Shown: positions 12,771 to 20,573 of the stretch, piece by piece
How positions within the stretch are numbered: the stretch's first letter is position 1
Layout: every line of letters begins with the position of its first letter
Virus record (IMG/VR): IMGVR_UViG_3300030104_002647
Span: 1 to 64,000 of that record
Source of the DNA: a virus
Length of the DNA: 64,000 nucleotides
Direction: 5' to 3' (one strand)
The notes under the pieces: generated by a model
Seen by the model: the letters and a program-made list of their open reading frames with translations, nothing else
What the model was told of the DNA's origin: nothing
Databases searched by the model: none
Translations under genes and position numbers: made by a program

Positions 12771-13170
12771 ACTTATTCATTTCTTTTATCATGTTTCTAT
12801 ATACTTTGTCAGTATAACTAACATTAGATTTAAACATAGGATTGCTTGTAGGACTTTCAGGTATTTGTTCTCCATTTAATTTTTTATAAATAGAATCAAT
12901 CATTCGATTAGCTTTAAAGCTTAAAGAATAAAGTGTTTTGTGTTTTCCTACTCGTTTACGAAAAACTTCAATCCAACCTTTTTTAAGTAATTGGTCAAAG
13001 CGATTTACATTCCAACTTAATAGTTCGTTAAACTCTTTGAATTTTTCTTTACCAAAATATTTCTCAGAATAAAGAAATAACAACATATCAAGCTCACCTG
13101 TACTAATACCATATTTAATTTTTATAAAATATCGGACAACTCTCCAATACTTAAGATAATCATTTTGCAT
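12739..13170 (-). CDS. Winged-helix DNA-binding protein (MarR-like)
   Basis: 143 residues. The pattern YLKYWRVVRYFIKIKYGIST, then LDMLLFLYSEKYF, then KEFNELLSWNVNRFDQLLKKGW and a basic wing (RKRVGKHKTLY) is a MarR-type winged helix. The tail YTDKVYRNMIKEMN ... RQQRHL is conserved in flavophage homologues as I recall them. It is the only minus-strand gene between 10 kb and 59 kb and overlaps the end of groES by 32 bases. A transcriptional switch regulator is a reasonable inference. A -7-like box for the next gene starts 13 bp past its start codon on the opposite strand, making this a divergent control region. Confidence 0.7.
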   Translation of the reverse strand: MQNDYLKYWRVVRYFIKIKYGISTGELDMLLFLYSEKYFGKEKFKEFNELLSWNVNRFDQLLKKGWIEVFRKRVGKHKTLYSLSFKANRMIDSIYKKLNGEQIPESPTSNPMFKSNVSYTDKVYRNMIKEMNKFIRQQRHLAP

Positions 13171-13183
13171 TTAATTTAATTTG

Positions 13184-13191
13184 TATCTTTG
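13184..13191 (+). promoter_or_regulatory. -7 box TATCTTTG
   Basis: TATCTTTG lies 17 bp before the ATG at 13209 and within 40 bp of the start of the oppositely oriented winged-helix gene. Probable promoter of the late small-protein cluster and possible target of that regulator. Confidence 0.55.
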
Positions 13192-13208
13192 TGTAAAAGT
13201 AATAAATT

Positions 13209-13460
13209 ATGGCAGACGAGAAAGACCCAAAGGAAAAAAATATAGTTAATCCTAACGATAACTTTAAAAACATTATATCATCTTATTTGTTATCACAAAT
13301 GAATCAAGATAAAGATGACCCGTCAAAAAAACCAAATAACACAAACACAGAAAATCAAAAGAAGACTACGAAGATGCGTGTTACAGGTTTGAGACAACTA
13401 GGAGATGTAAAGAGTAAGCTTAAAAATTCTATAAGAAATAGAAAAAATAGATATGCCTAG
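13209..13460 (+). CDS. Hypothetical hydrophilic protein
   Basis: 83 residues, with long disordered Asp/Lys/Asn/Thr stretches and a basic C-terminus (KSKLKNSIRNRKNRYA). No family recognised. First gene after the promoter box in the small-protein cluster. Confidence 0.5.
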   Translation: MADEKDPKEKNIVNPNDNFKNIISSYLLSQMNQDKDDPSKKPNNTNTENQKKTTKMRVTGLRQLGDVKSKLKNSIRNRKNRYA

Positions 13461-13545
13461 TCCGTTTCATACTCCTATAAATAATAATGAAGTAAGAGAT
13501 TTATCTATTTATCTTGTTAACTTTTTTATTATTATTTTTGTGTAA
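13453..13545 (+). CDS. Possible 30-aa hydrophobic-tailed ORF
   Basis: Reads MPSPFHTPINNNEVRDLSIY and ends LVNFFIIIFV. It overlaps the previous stop by 8 bases and ends TAATG into the next gene. However, its hydrophobic tail is encoded by a T-rich stretch that also contains a -7-like box, so the frame may be incidental. Confidence 0.3.
   Translation: MPSPFHTPINNNEVRDLSIYLVNFFIIIFV
13533..13540 (+). promoter_or_regulatory. -7-like box TATTTTTG
   Basis: TATTTTTG fits TAnnTTTG and ends 4 bp before the ATG at 13545, implying a leaderless transcript if used. It is a lower-complexity match than the others. Confidence 0.3.
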
Positions 13546-13673
13546 TGGCAAGAAGAGCTAATGTAGTAACCTACAGGAAACCTAAAAGAAAGTCGCACCC
13601 TCATTGCAAGAATGCTAGTAGAGGTCAATCAAAATATAAAAAACCATATAGAGGACAAGGAAGAAATGGCTAA
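13545..13673 (+). CDS. 42-aa basic protein
   Basis: Starts MARRANVVTYRKPKRKSHPH and is mostly Lys/Arg/Gly/Ser. It forms TAATG and 8-base overlaps with the ORFs on either side. Highly basic character suggests nucleic-acid or capsid-interior binding. No family recognised. Confidence 0.5.
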   Translation: MARRANVVTYRKPKRKSHPHCKNASRGQSKYKKPYRGQGRNG

Positions 13674-13821
13674 GAAAGGAAGAACAAAAGGAAACAAAAT
13701 ATGTCCGGCAGGAATAGCTTGGGCTAAAAGAACATTCGATAAGTATCCATCTGCGTATGCAAACATGGCTGCAAGTAAATATTGTAAAGACCCTAATTAC
13801 GGTAAAGGAAAAAAGAAATGA
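13666..13821 (+). CDS. Small basic protein, KGNKICPAGIAWA type
   Basis: 51 residues, starting at the ATG at 13666 (MAKKGRTKGNKICPAGIAWA). An upstream in-frame start at 13612 would overlap the previous gene by over 60 bases and is unlikely. The folded core (AWAKRTFDKYPSAYANMAAS) with two Cys and basic ends is recurrent in marine phages. Coupled by ATGA to the next ORF. Possibly a virion-associated DNA-binding protein. Confidence 0.6.
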   Translation: MAKKGRTKGNKICPAGIAWAKRTFDKYPSAYANMAASKYCKDPNYGKGKKK

Positions 13822-13934
13822 GCAAGTTAAGTAAAAAACAAAGAAAGATAGCAAGAGCTGCAATGCCTTTTGATAGAATCACAGGTGCAGACTTTAAAGC
13901 TATAAAGATGAAAAAGAAACGTAAGAAGAAGTAA
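13818..13934 (+). CDS. 38-aa lysine-rich protein
   Basis: Reads MSKLSKKQRKIARAAMPFDR and ends in KMKKKRKKK. ATGA overlap upstream and TAATG overlap downstream show tight coupling. Basic peptide of unknown role. Confidence 0.5.
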   Translation: MSKLSKKQRKIARAAMPFDRITGADFKAIKMKKKRKKK

Positions 13935-14176
13935 TGGGCGAACTAGCTAAATGGAGAAAACAAAAATGGGTACGCATAGGAACGGATGGAAAGATTAAAG
14001 GTCCATGTGGTACTAGCAAAAATAAAAAAAACCCTGACAGATGTTTGCCACTATCTAAAGCTAGACGACTTTCAAAAAAACAATTATCTGCTACAGCTAA
14101 GAAAAAGAAAAGAGCAGGTAGCAGAGGTAAACAATTTGTAAGTAATACAAAAGCAGCTAAAGTTAGAAACTCATAA
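13934..14176 (+). CDS. DUF6321-like basic protein
   Basis: 80 residues. The pattern KWVRIGTDGKIKGPCGTSK, then KKNPDRCLPLSKARRLSKKQ, then SATAKKKKRAG matches the PCG...KCLP motif I associate with DUF6321, a small phage family. It is very basic, with two conserved Cys. The next gene is its neighbour in many phages, which suggests a shared virion or DNA-packaging function. Confidence 0.6.
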   Translation: MGELAKWRKQKWVRIGTDGKIKGPCGTSKNKKNPDRCLPLSKARRLSKKQLSATAKKKKRAGSRGKQFVSNTKAAKVRNS

Positions 14177-14460
14177 TGGCAAAAGCAATAAGCAGAACAA
14201 CGGGTAAAGGCGGTAACTATCGTTCTACTAAGTCAGGAGCAGGAATGACTAAGAAAGGTGTTGCTGCATATAGAAGAAAAAATCCCGGCTCAAAATTAAA
14301 AACAGCAGTCACAGGTAAAGTAAAACCCGGAAGTAAAGCTGCCAAGAGAAGAAAGTCATATTGTGCTAGAAGTCTCGGTCAACTTAAGAGAAGTAGTGCA
14401 AAAACAAGAAACAATCCTAACTCTAGAATCAGACAAGCTAGACGTAGATGGAAGTGTTAA
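14176..14460 (+). CDS. DUF6321-like basic protein
   Basis: 94 residues. The sequence GAGMTKKGVAAYRRKNPGSK, then LKTAVTGKVKPGSKAAKRRK, then YCARSLGQLKR ... N-S-R-I-R-Q-A-R-R-R-W-K-C is a highly conserved phage pattern. Over 30% Lys plus Arg. A capsid-internal DNA-binding or condensing role is plausible but not established. Starts TAATG after its neighbour. Confidence 0.7.
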   Translation: MAKAISRTTGKGGNYRSTKSGAGMTKKGVAAYRRKNPGSKLKTAVTGKVKPGSKAAKRRKSYCARSLGQLKRSSAKTRNNPNSRIRQARRRWKC

Positions 14461-14481
14461 ATACATAAAGAAAAATAATAT

Positions 14482-14489
14482 TATCTTTG
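14482..14489 (+). promoter_or_regulatory. -7 box TATCTTTG
   Basis: TATCTTTG lies 17 bp before the ATG at 14507 in a 46-bp gap; likely internal late promoter. Confidence 0.5.
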
Positions 14490-14506
14490 TAAAATAAATT
14501 TAAAGC

Positions 14507-14659
14507 ATGGGAGCGTTTAAAGACATGGTTAAAAAGCTGATTGCTCAAGGTAAGAGTCCTGAAGCTGCAAGAAGAATAGCATACTCTATTGGTGTTAATA
14601 AGTATGGAAAAAAAGGCATGGCTAGAAAAGCGAAAGCCGGAATGCGAAGTAAAAAATAA
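14507..14659 (+). CDS. 50-aa basic protein
   Basis: Starts MGAFKDMVKKLIAQGKSPEA, with a helix-turn-like middle (AARRIAYSIGVNKYGKKGM), and is basic throughout. It resembles the short KSPEAARRIAYSIG segment found in several phage small proteins. Function unknown. Confidence 0.55.
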   Translation: MGAFKDMVKKLIAQGKSPEAARRIAYSIGVNKYGKKGMARKAKAGMRSKK

Positions 14660-14677
14660 TTTTAAAAAATAAAAAAA

Positions 14678-14875
14678 ATGGCACAAGGTTATAACGACAG
14701 ATTAGACGAATCTTTAGGCATGAAGCATAAAGGTAAGCACAAACAAAGTATGAAAGATAGAAGAGACGAAAGTAAAGCTATGTCCAAGAAAATGTATGGA
14801 CATGCTTACGGGGGAGACCATCATATGAAATATGAGGAGCACCTAGGTTCAAATTCTAAAAACTTTAGAAAGTAA
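14678..14875 (+). CDS. Small conserved marine-phage protein
   Basis: 65 residues, beginning MAQGYNDRLDESLGMKHKGK and continuing KQSMKDRRDESKAMSKKM, with a His-rich tail (GGDHHMKYEEH). The GYxxRLDESLGM start is recurrent in marine podovirus and flavophage small proteins. Function unknown. Confidence 0.6.
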   Translation: MAQGYNDRLDESLGMKHKGKHKQSMKDRRDESKAMSKKMYGHAYGGDHHMKYEEHLGSNSKNFRK

Positions 14876-14881
14876 TCAGGT

Positions 14882-14989
14882 ATGAAAAATATATGGTGTA
14901 AATTTCAATGCATGTGGAATTGGCTATTAGACAAAATTTCATTTGAAGTCAAAAGCTGTCCGAATAAACTTTGTACTTGTAATAAATGA
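14882..14989 (+). CDS. 35-aa cysteine-containing mini-protein
   Basis: Reads MKNIWCKFQCMWNWLLDKIS and ends CPNKLCTCNK. The terminal C-P-x-x-L-C-x-C motif, with two further cysteines near the start, could bind a metal. It overlaps the next ATG by 4 bases. Confidence 0.55.
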   Translation: MKNIWCKFQCMWNWLLDKISFEVKSCPNKLCTCNK

Positions 14990-15150
14990 AAAAAAGTAGA
15001 GGATTAGGAGATTCGATTGAGAAGGCGACTAAAGCTACCGGAATCAAACACTTAGTAGGTGCTACAGCTAAAGCTGTAGGAATTAGAGATTGCGGATGTA
15101 ATAATCGCAGAGATACTTTGAATAGACTTTTTCCATATAAGAATAACTAA
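14986..15150 (+). CDS. 54-aa conserved flavophage protein
   Basis: Starts MKKSRGLGDSIEKATKATGI, with a C-terminal DCGCNNRRDTLNRLFPYKN. The GLGDxIxKxTKATGI plus CGCxxRxxxLNxLFPY pattern is widespread in phages of Bacteroidota next to structural or lysis genes. Role unknown. Confidence 0.6.
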   Translation: MKKSRGLGDSIEKATKATGIKHLVGATAKAVGIRDCGCNNRRDTLNRLFPYKNN

Positions 15151-15178
15151 TATATAAAAACCCTTAAATAATTAAAAC

Positions 15179-15958
15179 ATGGCAACAATACCAAGCGGTC
15201 AAAAATTCCATACTGTAGCAAGTACGGTAGACACAGAAAACAAAGGTTCTGCAGGACTTAACGCCCAAAGAACAATTTTTACAATGCAAGATATCCAAGA
15301 CACTATCACAGTAGGTGGCGGGGTTGACGGTTCAGGAACAGCAAATTCGCTGTCTAGATGGTTAGACTCAAACACTTTACAGGATGCAGGAGTAACAGAT
15401 GATGGTTCTACAATAGCTGTAGCAAGACCATTAGACGTAACAGGAACAGTTACATCTTCAGTCAACTTAGTTGGTGTAGATGCAGTTATGTCCGGTAATG
15501 TAACTGCAGTAGATATGGTAGCATCAGGAAATCTTTTAGTAGGAGATAATACAGGAGAAAACCCTGTAGGTATCAACGTACAACAAGATAAAGGAAACTT
15601 AGCAATCGGAGTATTAATTCACAATCAAAATACAGGAGCAGACGCAGATGCGAAGATTTCTTTCGAAACTCAATCAGCGGCTGACGTTTCAATTGGAATT
15701 GATAGAGGAGATTCAAACAAATTTAAAATTTCAAGAAGTGGAAACTTAGGAGTTAATGATGAAATGTCTGTTGACTCAAGTGGTGTGACAGCTAATACTG
15801 CAGTAACTTCAGCTACATTTAATGTATCTGCATTAGAAACTGCACCGGCTTCAGCTTCAGCTACAGGAGTAGCAGGAGACATTAGATTTGCAACTGATGC
15901 AATTTATGTTTGTACAGCTACAGATACTTGGAAAAAAGTAGCAATAGCAACATTCTAA
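15179..15958 (+). CDS. Virion/tail fibre-like structural protein
   Basis: 259 residues, low in Cys, Ser/Thr/Ala/Gly/Asp-rich and repetitive, with GGVDGSGTANSLSRWLDSNT, the common start of fibre-type beta repeats, and DVTGTVTSSVNLVGV. The C-terminal GDIRFATDAIYVCTATDTWK is a typical module of phage fibre and appendage proteins. A structural decoration or fibre component is likely. Confidence 0.6.
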   Translation: MATIPSGQKFHTVASTVDTENKGSAGLNAQRTIFTMQDIQDTITVGGGVDGSGTANSLSRWLDSNTLQDAGVTDDGSTIAVARPLDVTGTVTSSVNLVGVDAVMSGNVTAVDMVASGNLLVGDNTGENPVGINVQQDKGNLAIGVLIHNQNTGADADAKISFETQSAADVSIGIDRGDSNKFKISRSGNLGVNDEMSVDSSGVTANTAVTSATFNVSALETAPASASATGVAGDIRFATDAIYVCTATDTWKKVAIATF

Positions 15959-15969
15959 AATTAAAGATT

Positions 15970-16128
15970 ATGCCAACAGTAGGTAAAAGGGTATTTCCAT
16001 ATAATGCAGTAGGTAGAGCTCAAGCGGATTCTTATGCAAGAATGACAAAGGGCAAGATTAAATATAATCCTACCTACGGCATGGAAAATTCTACTAAGAG
16101 TAGTAAACCCAAAATGAAGAAATATTAA
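15970..16128 (+). CDS. 52-aa basic protein
   Basis: Starts MPTVGKRVFPYNAVGRAQAD at 15970. The longer in-frame start at 15910 would overlap the previous gene by 49 bases. Basic C-terminus (KSSKPKMKKY). The MPxVGxxxFPY start is recurrent in marine phage small proteins near structural genes. Confidence 0.55.
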   Translation: MPTVGKRVFPYNAVGRAQADSYARMTKGKIKYNPTYGMENSTKSSKPKMKKY

Positions 16129-16145
16129 TAAATAAATAAATAGAT

Positions 16146-17009
16146 ATGTCGTACTTAAAGAATATGATTAGTGGAATGAACGCTATTGAAATCGTTCCTC
16201 ATAATACTATATATGTTCCAAATCCGGCTTTTTTAATTGTAAGAGATAGTAACTCAAATACAGTAGCTGATAAATTATATGATTCATCAATTACTACGCA
16301 AATATGGCAGGGTACAACAGATGGTGCGGCTACAGGTCAATTAGTTGATGGTACACAAAATTTTTTACTAAACTCTACACAAACACAAGCAGGTAGTGCT
16401 GCAGGTGCGGGAAAGTTTATTAAAGAAGGTAATGTAATTTTAAATTCAACAGATGCAACAGAGCATATAGTTTTAAATCCTGCATTTGTAAATCCAAATG
16501 CTCAGGTACAAAATGCAATACTCGTTAATGTTGCTGTACCTTTTAATAAAGCTTATACAATAGAAGCCGAAGGTTTTAAATCTAAACTTGGTGTGAAGGC
16601 AGGAGATATTGTAGTAAACGAAGCTACCAAAAAGATGGCTTTAGTTACTGCTGTAACTGATGACCGTACTCTAGAACTTGATGCAGACATTTTTCAGTCG
16701 ACAGCTGAGAAATATAGTATATACGGTGCTAATCCACCATCATCAAAAGGACAAGGTAATCCAAGCTATGTGGGTAATGCAGAGGGTTGTTTAATATATG
16801 TGGGAACTACTACAGAATTTAAACAAGATATTGATGCGTCACCTAGTGGTACTGATGACCCAAGATATGTAGATATTAAAGTTAAAACAGTTGGAGGAGA
16901 AGATGTGCAATTTAATAACTTCCCTGTAGGAGAAGTATTGCCTGTACAGGTTGTTCAAGTTTTTGAAACACCAACAATAACTAATGCAAGATTAATAGCA
17001 ATTTGGTAA
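16146..17009 (+). CDS. Structural protein (capsid decoration or fibre-like)
   Basis: 287 residues. The N-terminus (MNAIEIVPHNTIYVPNPAFL) and the body of small beta-strand and Gly/Ala/Thr stretches suggest a virion surface protein. The end VGGEDVQFNNFPVGEVLPVQ, then VVQVFETPTITNARLIAIW, is a motif I recall for head-decoration or vertex-type proteins in T4-like and marine phages. Assignment is tentative. Confidence 0.5.
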   Translation: MSYLKNMISGMNAIEIVPHNTIYVPNPAFLIVRDSNSNTVADKLYDSSITTQIWQGTTDGAATGQLVDGTQNFLLNSTQTQAGSAAGAGKFIKEGNVILNSTDATEHIVLNPAFVNPNAQVQNAILVNVAVPFNKAYTIEAEGFKSKLGVKAGDIVVNEATKKMALVTAVTDDRTLELDADIFQSTAEKYSIYGANPPSSKGQGNPSYVGNAEGCLIYVGTTTEFKQDIDASPSGTDDPRYVDIKVKTVGGEDVQFNNFPVGEVLPVQVVQVFETPTITNARLIAIW

Positions 17010-17019
17010 ATATAATAAA

Positions 17020-17082
17020 ATGATATACACACAAACTAATACATGGTCGAATGATATAGCGTTTACATACGTTATGAAATAA
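17020..17082 (+). CDS. Possible 20-aa ORF
   Basis: Reads MIYTQTNTWSNDIAFTYVMK, with an AATAAA leader between two certain genes. No other evidence of coding. Confidence 0.25.
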   Translation: MIYTQTNTWSNDIAFTYVMK

Positions 17083-17094
17083 AAGAAAAAAAAG

Positions 17095-17397
17095 ATGGCA
17101 CATAAGATATCCGAAGATACAAATGTAACTTTAGATTTAAAAACTATAGGAATGATTGTAGGATTTACGATATCTCTTGTGACCATGTATTTTACTTTAA
17201 AAGCTGACATTGCCAATGCAGCTGAACTACCAAAACCTGAAGTTACTCAGGTTGAATTTTCATATAAAGACCAATTGACGAGAACGGTTGTTGAGGGGGT
17301 TCAAGCCGACATGACAACAATCAAAGAAGACGTTAAAGAAATAAAACTTCAACTAGACAAAATGGATGAAAGATTATATGAAATTAGCAAGAAATGA
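17095..17397 (+). CDS. Single-span membrane protein of lysis region
   Basis: 100 residues. One transmembrane helix at about 18-36 (IGMIVGFTISLVTMYFTLKA), then a long coiled-coil-like helix to the end (DMTTIKEDVKEIKLQLDKMD). This topology fits an i-spanin or pinholin-type accessory lysis protein. Coupled by ATGA to the next gene and grouped with endolysin and holin. Confidence 0.55.
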   Translation: MAHKISEDTNVTLDLKTIGMIVGFTISLVTMYFTLKADIANAAELPKPEVTQVEFSYKDQLTRTVVEGVQADMTTIKEDVKEIKLQLDKMDERLYEISKK

Positions 17398-17729
17398 GAC
17401 TATGGATACTATTATTGATTTTATTTACTTCTACCGCTCACGCTCAGTATAAAGACGGAATAGTTGTTGTTCAATATAGTGCTGACTTCGTAAAAGCTGC
17501 TGAAGTAAATCTAGACGACCTAGATGGTGCAGACCAATTTAGATTTTACCTTACAGACCATCCCAAAATATTTAAAAAAGATAAGATAGTTTATCTTCCT
17601 ACCGTAATATTATATCACAATAGAAAAGAAATTATCAGAGTAGAAAGCAATATATCGCTTACTCTACCTGAAAATACATTAGAAGTAATTCAAGAACATA
17701 TAAACAAAATTAAAAAAAGTAAGTTTTAA
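17394..17729 (+). CDS. Exported thioredoxin-fold-like protein
   Basis: 111 residues. The signal peptide MRLWILLLILFTSTAHAQ has a signal-peptidase-type end at AHA-Q. The mature part has the beta-alpha-beta order VVVQYSADFVKAAEVNL ... IVYLPTVILYHNRKEI, where the Y-L-P-T-V segment matches the cis-Pro loop of thioredoxin folds. The active-site CxxC is absent. Probably a periplasmic or envelope protein with the fold but not the redox activity. It lies in the lysis cluster. Confidence 0.55.
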   Translation: MRLWILLLILFTSTAHAQYKDGIVVVQYSADFVKAAEVNLDDLDGADQFRFYLTDHPKIFKKDKIVYLPTVILYHNRKEIIRVESNISLTLPENTLEVIQEHINKIKKSKF

Positions 17730-17730
17730 A

Positions 17731-18987
17731 ATGGATAGAAAAGAAAAAACAGAAAGGTTTTCATTGAACGCTATATTATACATGGTAATAATTTTTTTAT
17801 TAGCAGCATTTACATATGGAGCACAAGCACAAGTTATAGTACAAGAGGATATTAAAATAAAAAAAGATAACATATTCAAAAAAGTATATAATGATTTTTT
17901 TAAATATGGAACTTTCTATGTTGCAGGTAATGTAAATAATCCGTATCAAAAACAATCAATTGATTATGTAGTAAGAACTAATCCTAGCGGAAGTTTATAT
18001 GATGTGCCGGTAGTTCAAGATGCTACTGAATATCATGAATTTGATTACAGATATGGATTAGGAATTAGACGTATAGCAAGATTCGATTATGAAAATAAAG
18101 AAAAAGCTTATTACGATGGTACGGAAAAAAATGTAGCATTATCTTCTCCTACAGCTGCATTTGATGGATGGGAATATTTATTTCATTGGGAGAAAGAAAG
18201 GGAAAGAGGTGAGGTGTTTACTAATCACCGTTACTTTCTTAGGCATACGGGTAATCATCACATTGTTAAAGTAGAGTCAAGAGCTGAAGGTAATGTAGGT
18301 TTTGAATACAATTCGGCAGAAGTTAGGGGAAGACTACCAATAGGTAAAAAGTTTAGTATATCAGCGGGTGTTATAGCAAGAACTCATGACCAAGCATTTG
18401 GATACAATCCTGTAGAAATTTGGTTAAATGAAACTAATGAAAGCGGATATGCATTGAATCCATGGTATACACTTGGATTCCAATACGGCTATGATGATAT
18501 AGCATATACCCAACAGGATGAGTTTGGGAATACAGTATATGATTGGTATTGGATTGACCCTGAAGGAAACATCGTAGCCGATAGTGATTTAGAGTTTCGT
18601 GAGACAGTCTTTGCTGACCTGATGAACAGATTTAACAGAGAGCAATGGGATTTACTTGATGCATTTGCAGAAGTAGCACCTATTGTCGGAATGGATTGGT
18701 ATAGTTATACAGATAAGGTATGGATTCATGCATATGCAAACTATATATTACCATATCATAAATACTTTAAAGGGGATGAAGCGTTTAGTTATTTAAATAG
18801 AAATAATTGGGGATTAGGTGGATTAAGACAAGATTCTGAATTAGAACAATGGGATGACTATCAGTTTGGTTTAATTAGTGGGTGGTACATTACTTCAAAA
18901 TTGAGTATATTTGTAGAAGGAGAGTATACCAAATTTTGGGATACTGAAATTTTTAAATCTACTATAGGACTAAACATTGAATTATGA
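17731..18987 (+). CDS. Outer-membrane-like envelope protein
   Basis: 418 residues. Basic N-terminus and hydrophobic segment (ILYMVIIFLLAAFTYGAQAQ at about 16-35) look like a signal sequence. The rest alternates aromatic beta strands (RYGLGIRRIARFDYENK; WYTLGFQYGYDDIAY; KLSIFVEGEYTKFWDTE) and ends in a strand T-I-G-L-N-I-E-L, as outer-membrane barrels often do. Homologues sit beside endolysins in flavophages, as I recall. It could alter the host surface or aid lysis. ATGA overlap with the endolysin. Confidence 0.5.
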   Translation: MDRKEKTERFSLNAILYMVIIFLLAAFTYGAQAQVIVQEDIKIKKDNIFKKVYNDFFKYGTFYVAGNVNNPYQKQSIDYVVRTNPSGSLYDVPVVQDATEYHEFDYRYGLGIRRIARFDYENKEKAYYDGTEKNVALSSPTAAFDGWEYLFHWEKERERGEVFTNHRYFLRHTGNHHIVKVESRAEGNVGFEYNSAEVRGRLPIGKKFSISAGVIARTHDQAFGYNPVEIWLNETNESGYALNPWYTLGFQYGYDDIAYTQQDEFGNTVYDWYWIDPEGNIVADSDLEFRETVFADLMNRFNREQWDLLDAFAEVAPIVGMDWYSYTDKVWIHAYANYILPYHKYFKGDEAFSYLNRNNWGLGGLRQDSELEQWDDYQFGLISGWYITSKLSIFVEGEYTKFWDTEIFKSTIGLNIEL

Positions 18988-19442
18988 AAATAAGCGAACA
19001 TATTACATACGCAGAAGCAATACACTCAAACACAGCTAAAAGAAAAAGAATAGACAACACACCAAATCCAACTCAAGTTGATACAATGAAGATGACTGCA
19101 GAAATGGTTTTTGAACCATTGAGAACATGGGTAGGCGGACCTATTAAAGTAAATTCATTTTTTAGGTCGGCTGAATTGAATGAAGCCATTCGGGGAGCAG
19201 CATCCTCGCAACATTGTAAGGGTCAAGCAATTGATATCGATGACGTATACGGACATAAAACAAATGCAGATATGTTTATGTATATAAGAGAAAACCTAGA
19301 CTTTGACCAATTAATATGGGAATTTGGTACGGATATGAATCCCAATTGGATTCATGTTTCATATGTATCTAAAGAAGAAAATAGAAATAGATGTTTAAAA
19401 GCATATAAACAAGATGGTAGAACTAAATATAAAGTAATATGA
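18984..19442 (+). CDS. Endolysin, peptidase M15 family
   Basis: 152 residues. The sequence KVNSFFRSAELNEAIRGAAS (55-74), then SQHCKGQAIDID (75-86) with His and Asp zinc ligands, and W-I-H-V-S-Y (122-127) with the second His, match M15 D-Ala-D-Ala peptidase or L-Ala-D-Glu endolysins. It cleaves peptidoglycan peptide bonds. No signal peptide, so it needs the holin encoded next, with which it shares an ATGA overlap. Confidence 0.85.
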   Translation: MKISEHITYAEAIHSNTAKRKRIDNTPNPTQVDTMKMTAEMVFEPLRTWVGGPIKVNSFFRSAELNEAIRGAASSQHCKGQAIDIDDVYGHKTNADMFMYIRENLDFDQLIWEFGTDMNPNWIHVSYVSKEENRNRCLKAYKQDGRTKYKVI

Positions 19443-19852
19443 AAGAAATACTAGCAAAAATATTTGGAGGTAGTGCAGGTGAAGTAGGCGATAAATTATC
19501 TAACATTGTAGACAGATTTGTTAGAACTAAAGATGAAAAAGCAGAATTTGAAAAAGAAATGACAGAGATACTAATAAATGCGGAAGCTGCTATGCAAAAA
19601 AATGTAACTGATAGATGGAAAGCAGATATGACCTCTGACAATAAATTGTCTAAATCTGTAAGACCATTAGTTTTAATTTTTGTTATTGTATGTACTATGT
19701 TGTTAATTTTTATTGATTCAGGATTTATTAACTTTGCAGTTGAAGAAAAATGGTCGGATTTATTGCAGATGCTTCTCATAACAATTGTTGCAGCATACTT
19801 CGGAGGACGCTCATACGAAAAAGGAAATAAAATAAAGAATGGCAAAAATTGA
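19439..19852 (+). CDS. Holin (3TM-holin-like)
   Basis: 137 residues. N-terminal amphipathic segment, then KSVRPLVLIFVIVCTMLLIF (72-91) and SDLLQMLLITIVAAYFGGRS (106-125), with a basic tail. The S-V-R-P-L-x-L-I-F motif and the F-G-G-R-S end are typical of 3TMs holins, which form the inner-membrane hole that releases endolysin. Adjacent to the M15 endolysin. Confidence 0.8.
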   Translation: MKEILAKIFGGSAGEVGDKLSNIVDRFVRTKDEKAEFEKEMTEILINAEAAMQKNVTDRWKADMTSDNKLSKSVRPLVLIFVIVCTMLLIFIDSGFINFAVEEKWSDLLQMLLITIVAAYFGGRSYEKGNKIKNGKN

Positions 19853-20558
19853 AACATACCCTCTATCTACACCTGTAGTTCCTGCGGATAAATGGATTGG
19901 TACTGATGTAACTAATAATACAAAAAACTTTTCTGCAGCTGAGGTAGCTATATTTATGAATAAATATAATCGTATTGAATCTCAATCTTTAAGATATCAA
20001 TATCAAGATTTAGAACCCGGTGATGCTAGATTAGCCGGAACTATCTCTTTCGATTCTACAAATACAGGAACAGTTCCTTTGAGTTCAATTACATCTTTTA
20101 AATTAAGCAAACAACAAATAAACAATGCTGTTGATGTGAGCACATATTATACAAACCCATTATTACAATCTACAGTATTAGTTTCACGAAGTGACGACCC
20201 TTCTACCTTTGCAATTTATGAATGGGATTCAGCTGCTCAAGATGGTGTAGAAACTAATTTTTGGAACATTGGGGTTACTTACGCCACAGGGTATGGGAGT
20301 TTAGTTGATAGTGAAGATTATTTTATATCTTTGCTAACATATAAGTCTGACCCTGCAACGACCTACATTCATACACAAGGTGTAGCTTCAGCAACATGGA
20401 CTATCACACATAATTTAAATTCGTTTCCTTCAGTTACGGTAACGGATTCAGCTAACACTCCATATAGTGTTGCACAAGGACAGATTGTATATAACAACTC
20501 AAATCAGTTGACAGTTTCATTTTCAGCTGCATTTGCAGGAAAAGCATTTTTAAATTAA
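19839..20558 (+). CDS. Tail fibre-like protein
   Basis: 239 residues. Starts MAKIETYPLSTPVVPADKWI with a head shared by several fibre proteins here (compare 26728). The C-terminal block (THTWTITHNL-like region ATWTITHNLNSFPSVTVTD, then LTVSFSAAFAGKAFLN) is a well-known terminal beta module of marine phage fibres. Probably a receptor-binding or fibre-chaperone component. Confidence 0.65.
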   Translation: MAKIETYPLSTPVVPADKWIGTDVTNNTKNFSAAEVAIFMNKYNRIESQSLRYQYQDLEPGDARLAGTISFDSTNTGTVPLSSITSFKLSKQQINNAVDVSTYYTNPLLQSTVLVSRSDDPSTFAIYEWDSAAQDGVETNFWNIGVTYATGYGSLVDSEDYFISLLTYKSDPATTYIHTQGVASATWTITHNLNSFPSVTVTDSANTPYSVAQGQIVYNNSNQLTVSFSAAFAGKAFLN

Positions 20559-20573
20559 TAAAAGAAAGAAAAC

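Noticed and set aside
13612-13821. Longer 69-aa version of the basic protein at 13666
   Set aside because: The extra N-terminus lies fully inside the previous gene; the internal ATG at 13666 matches the family-like start MAKKGRTKG.
15910-16128. Longer 72-aa version of the protein at 15970
   Set aside because: The extension overlaps the end of the previous gene and lacks a leader; the ATG at 15970 gives the recurrent MPxVGxxxFPY start.
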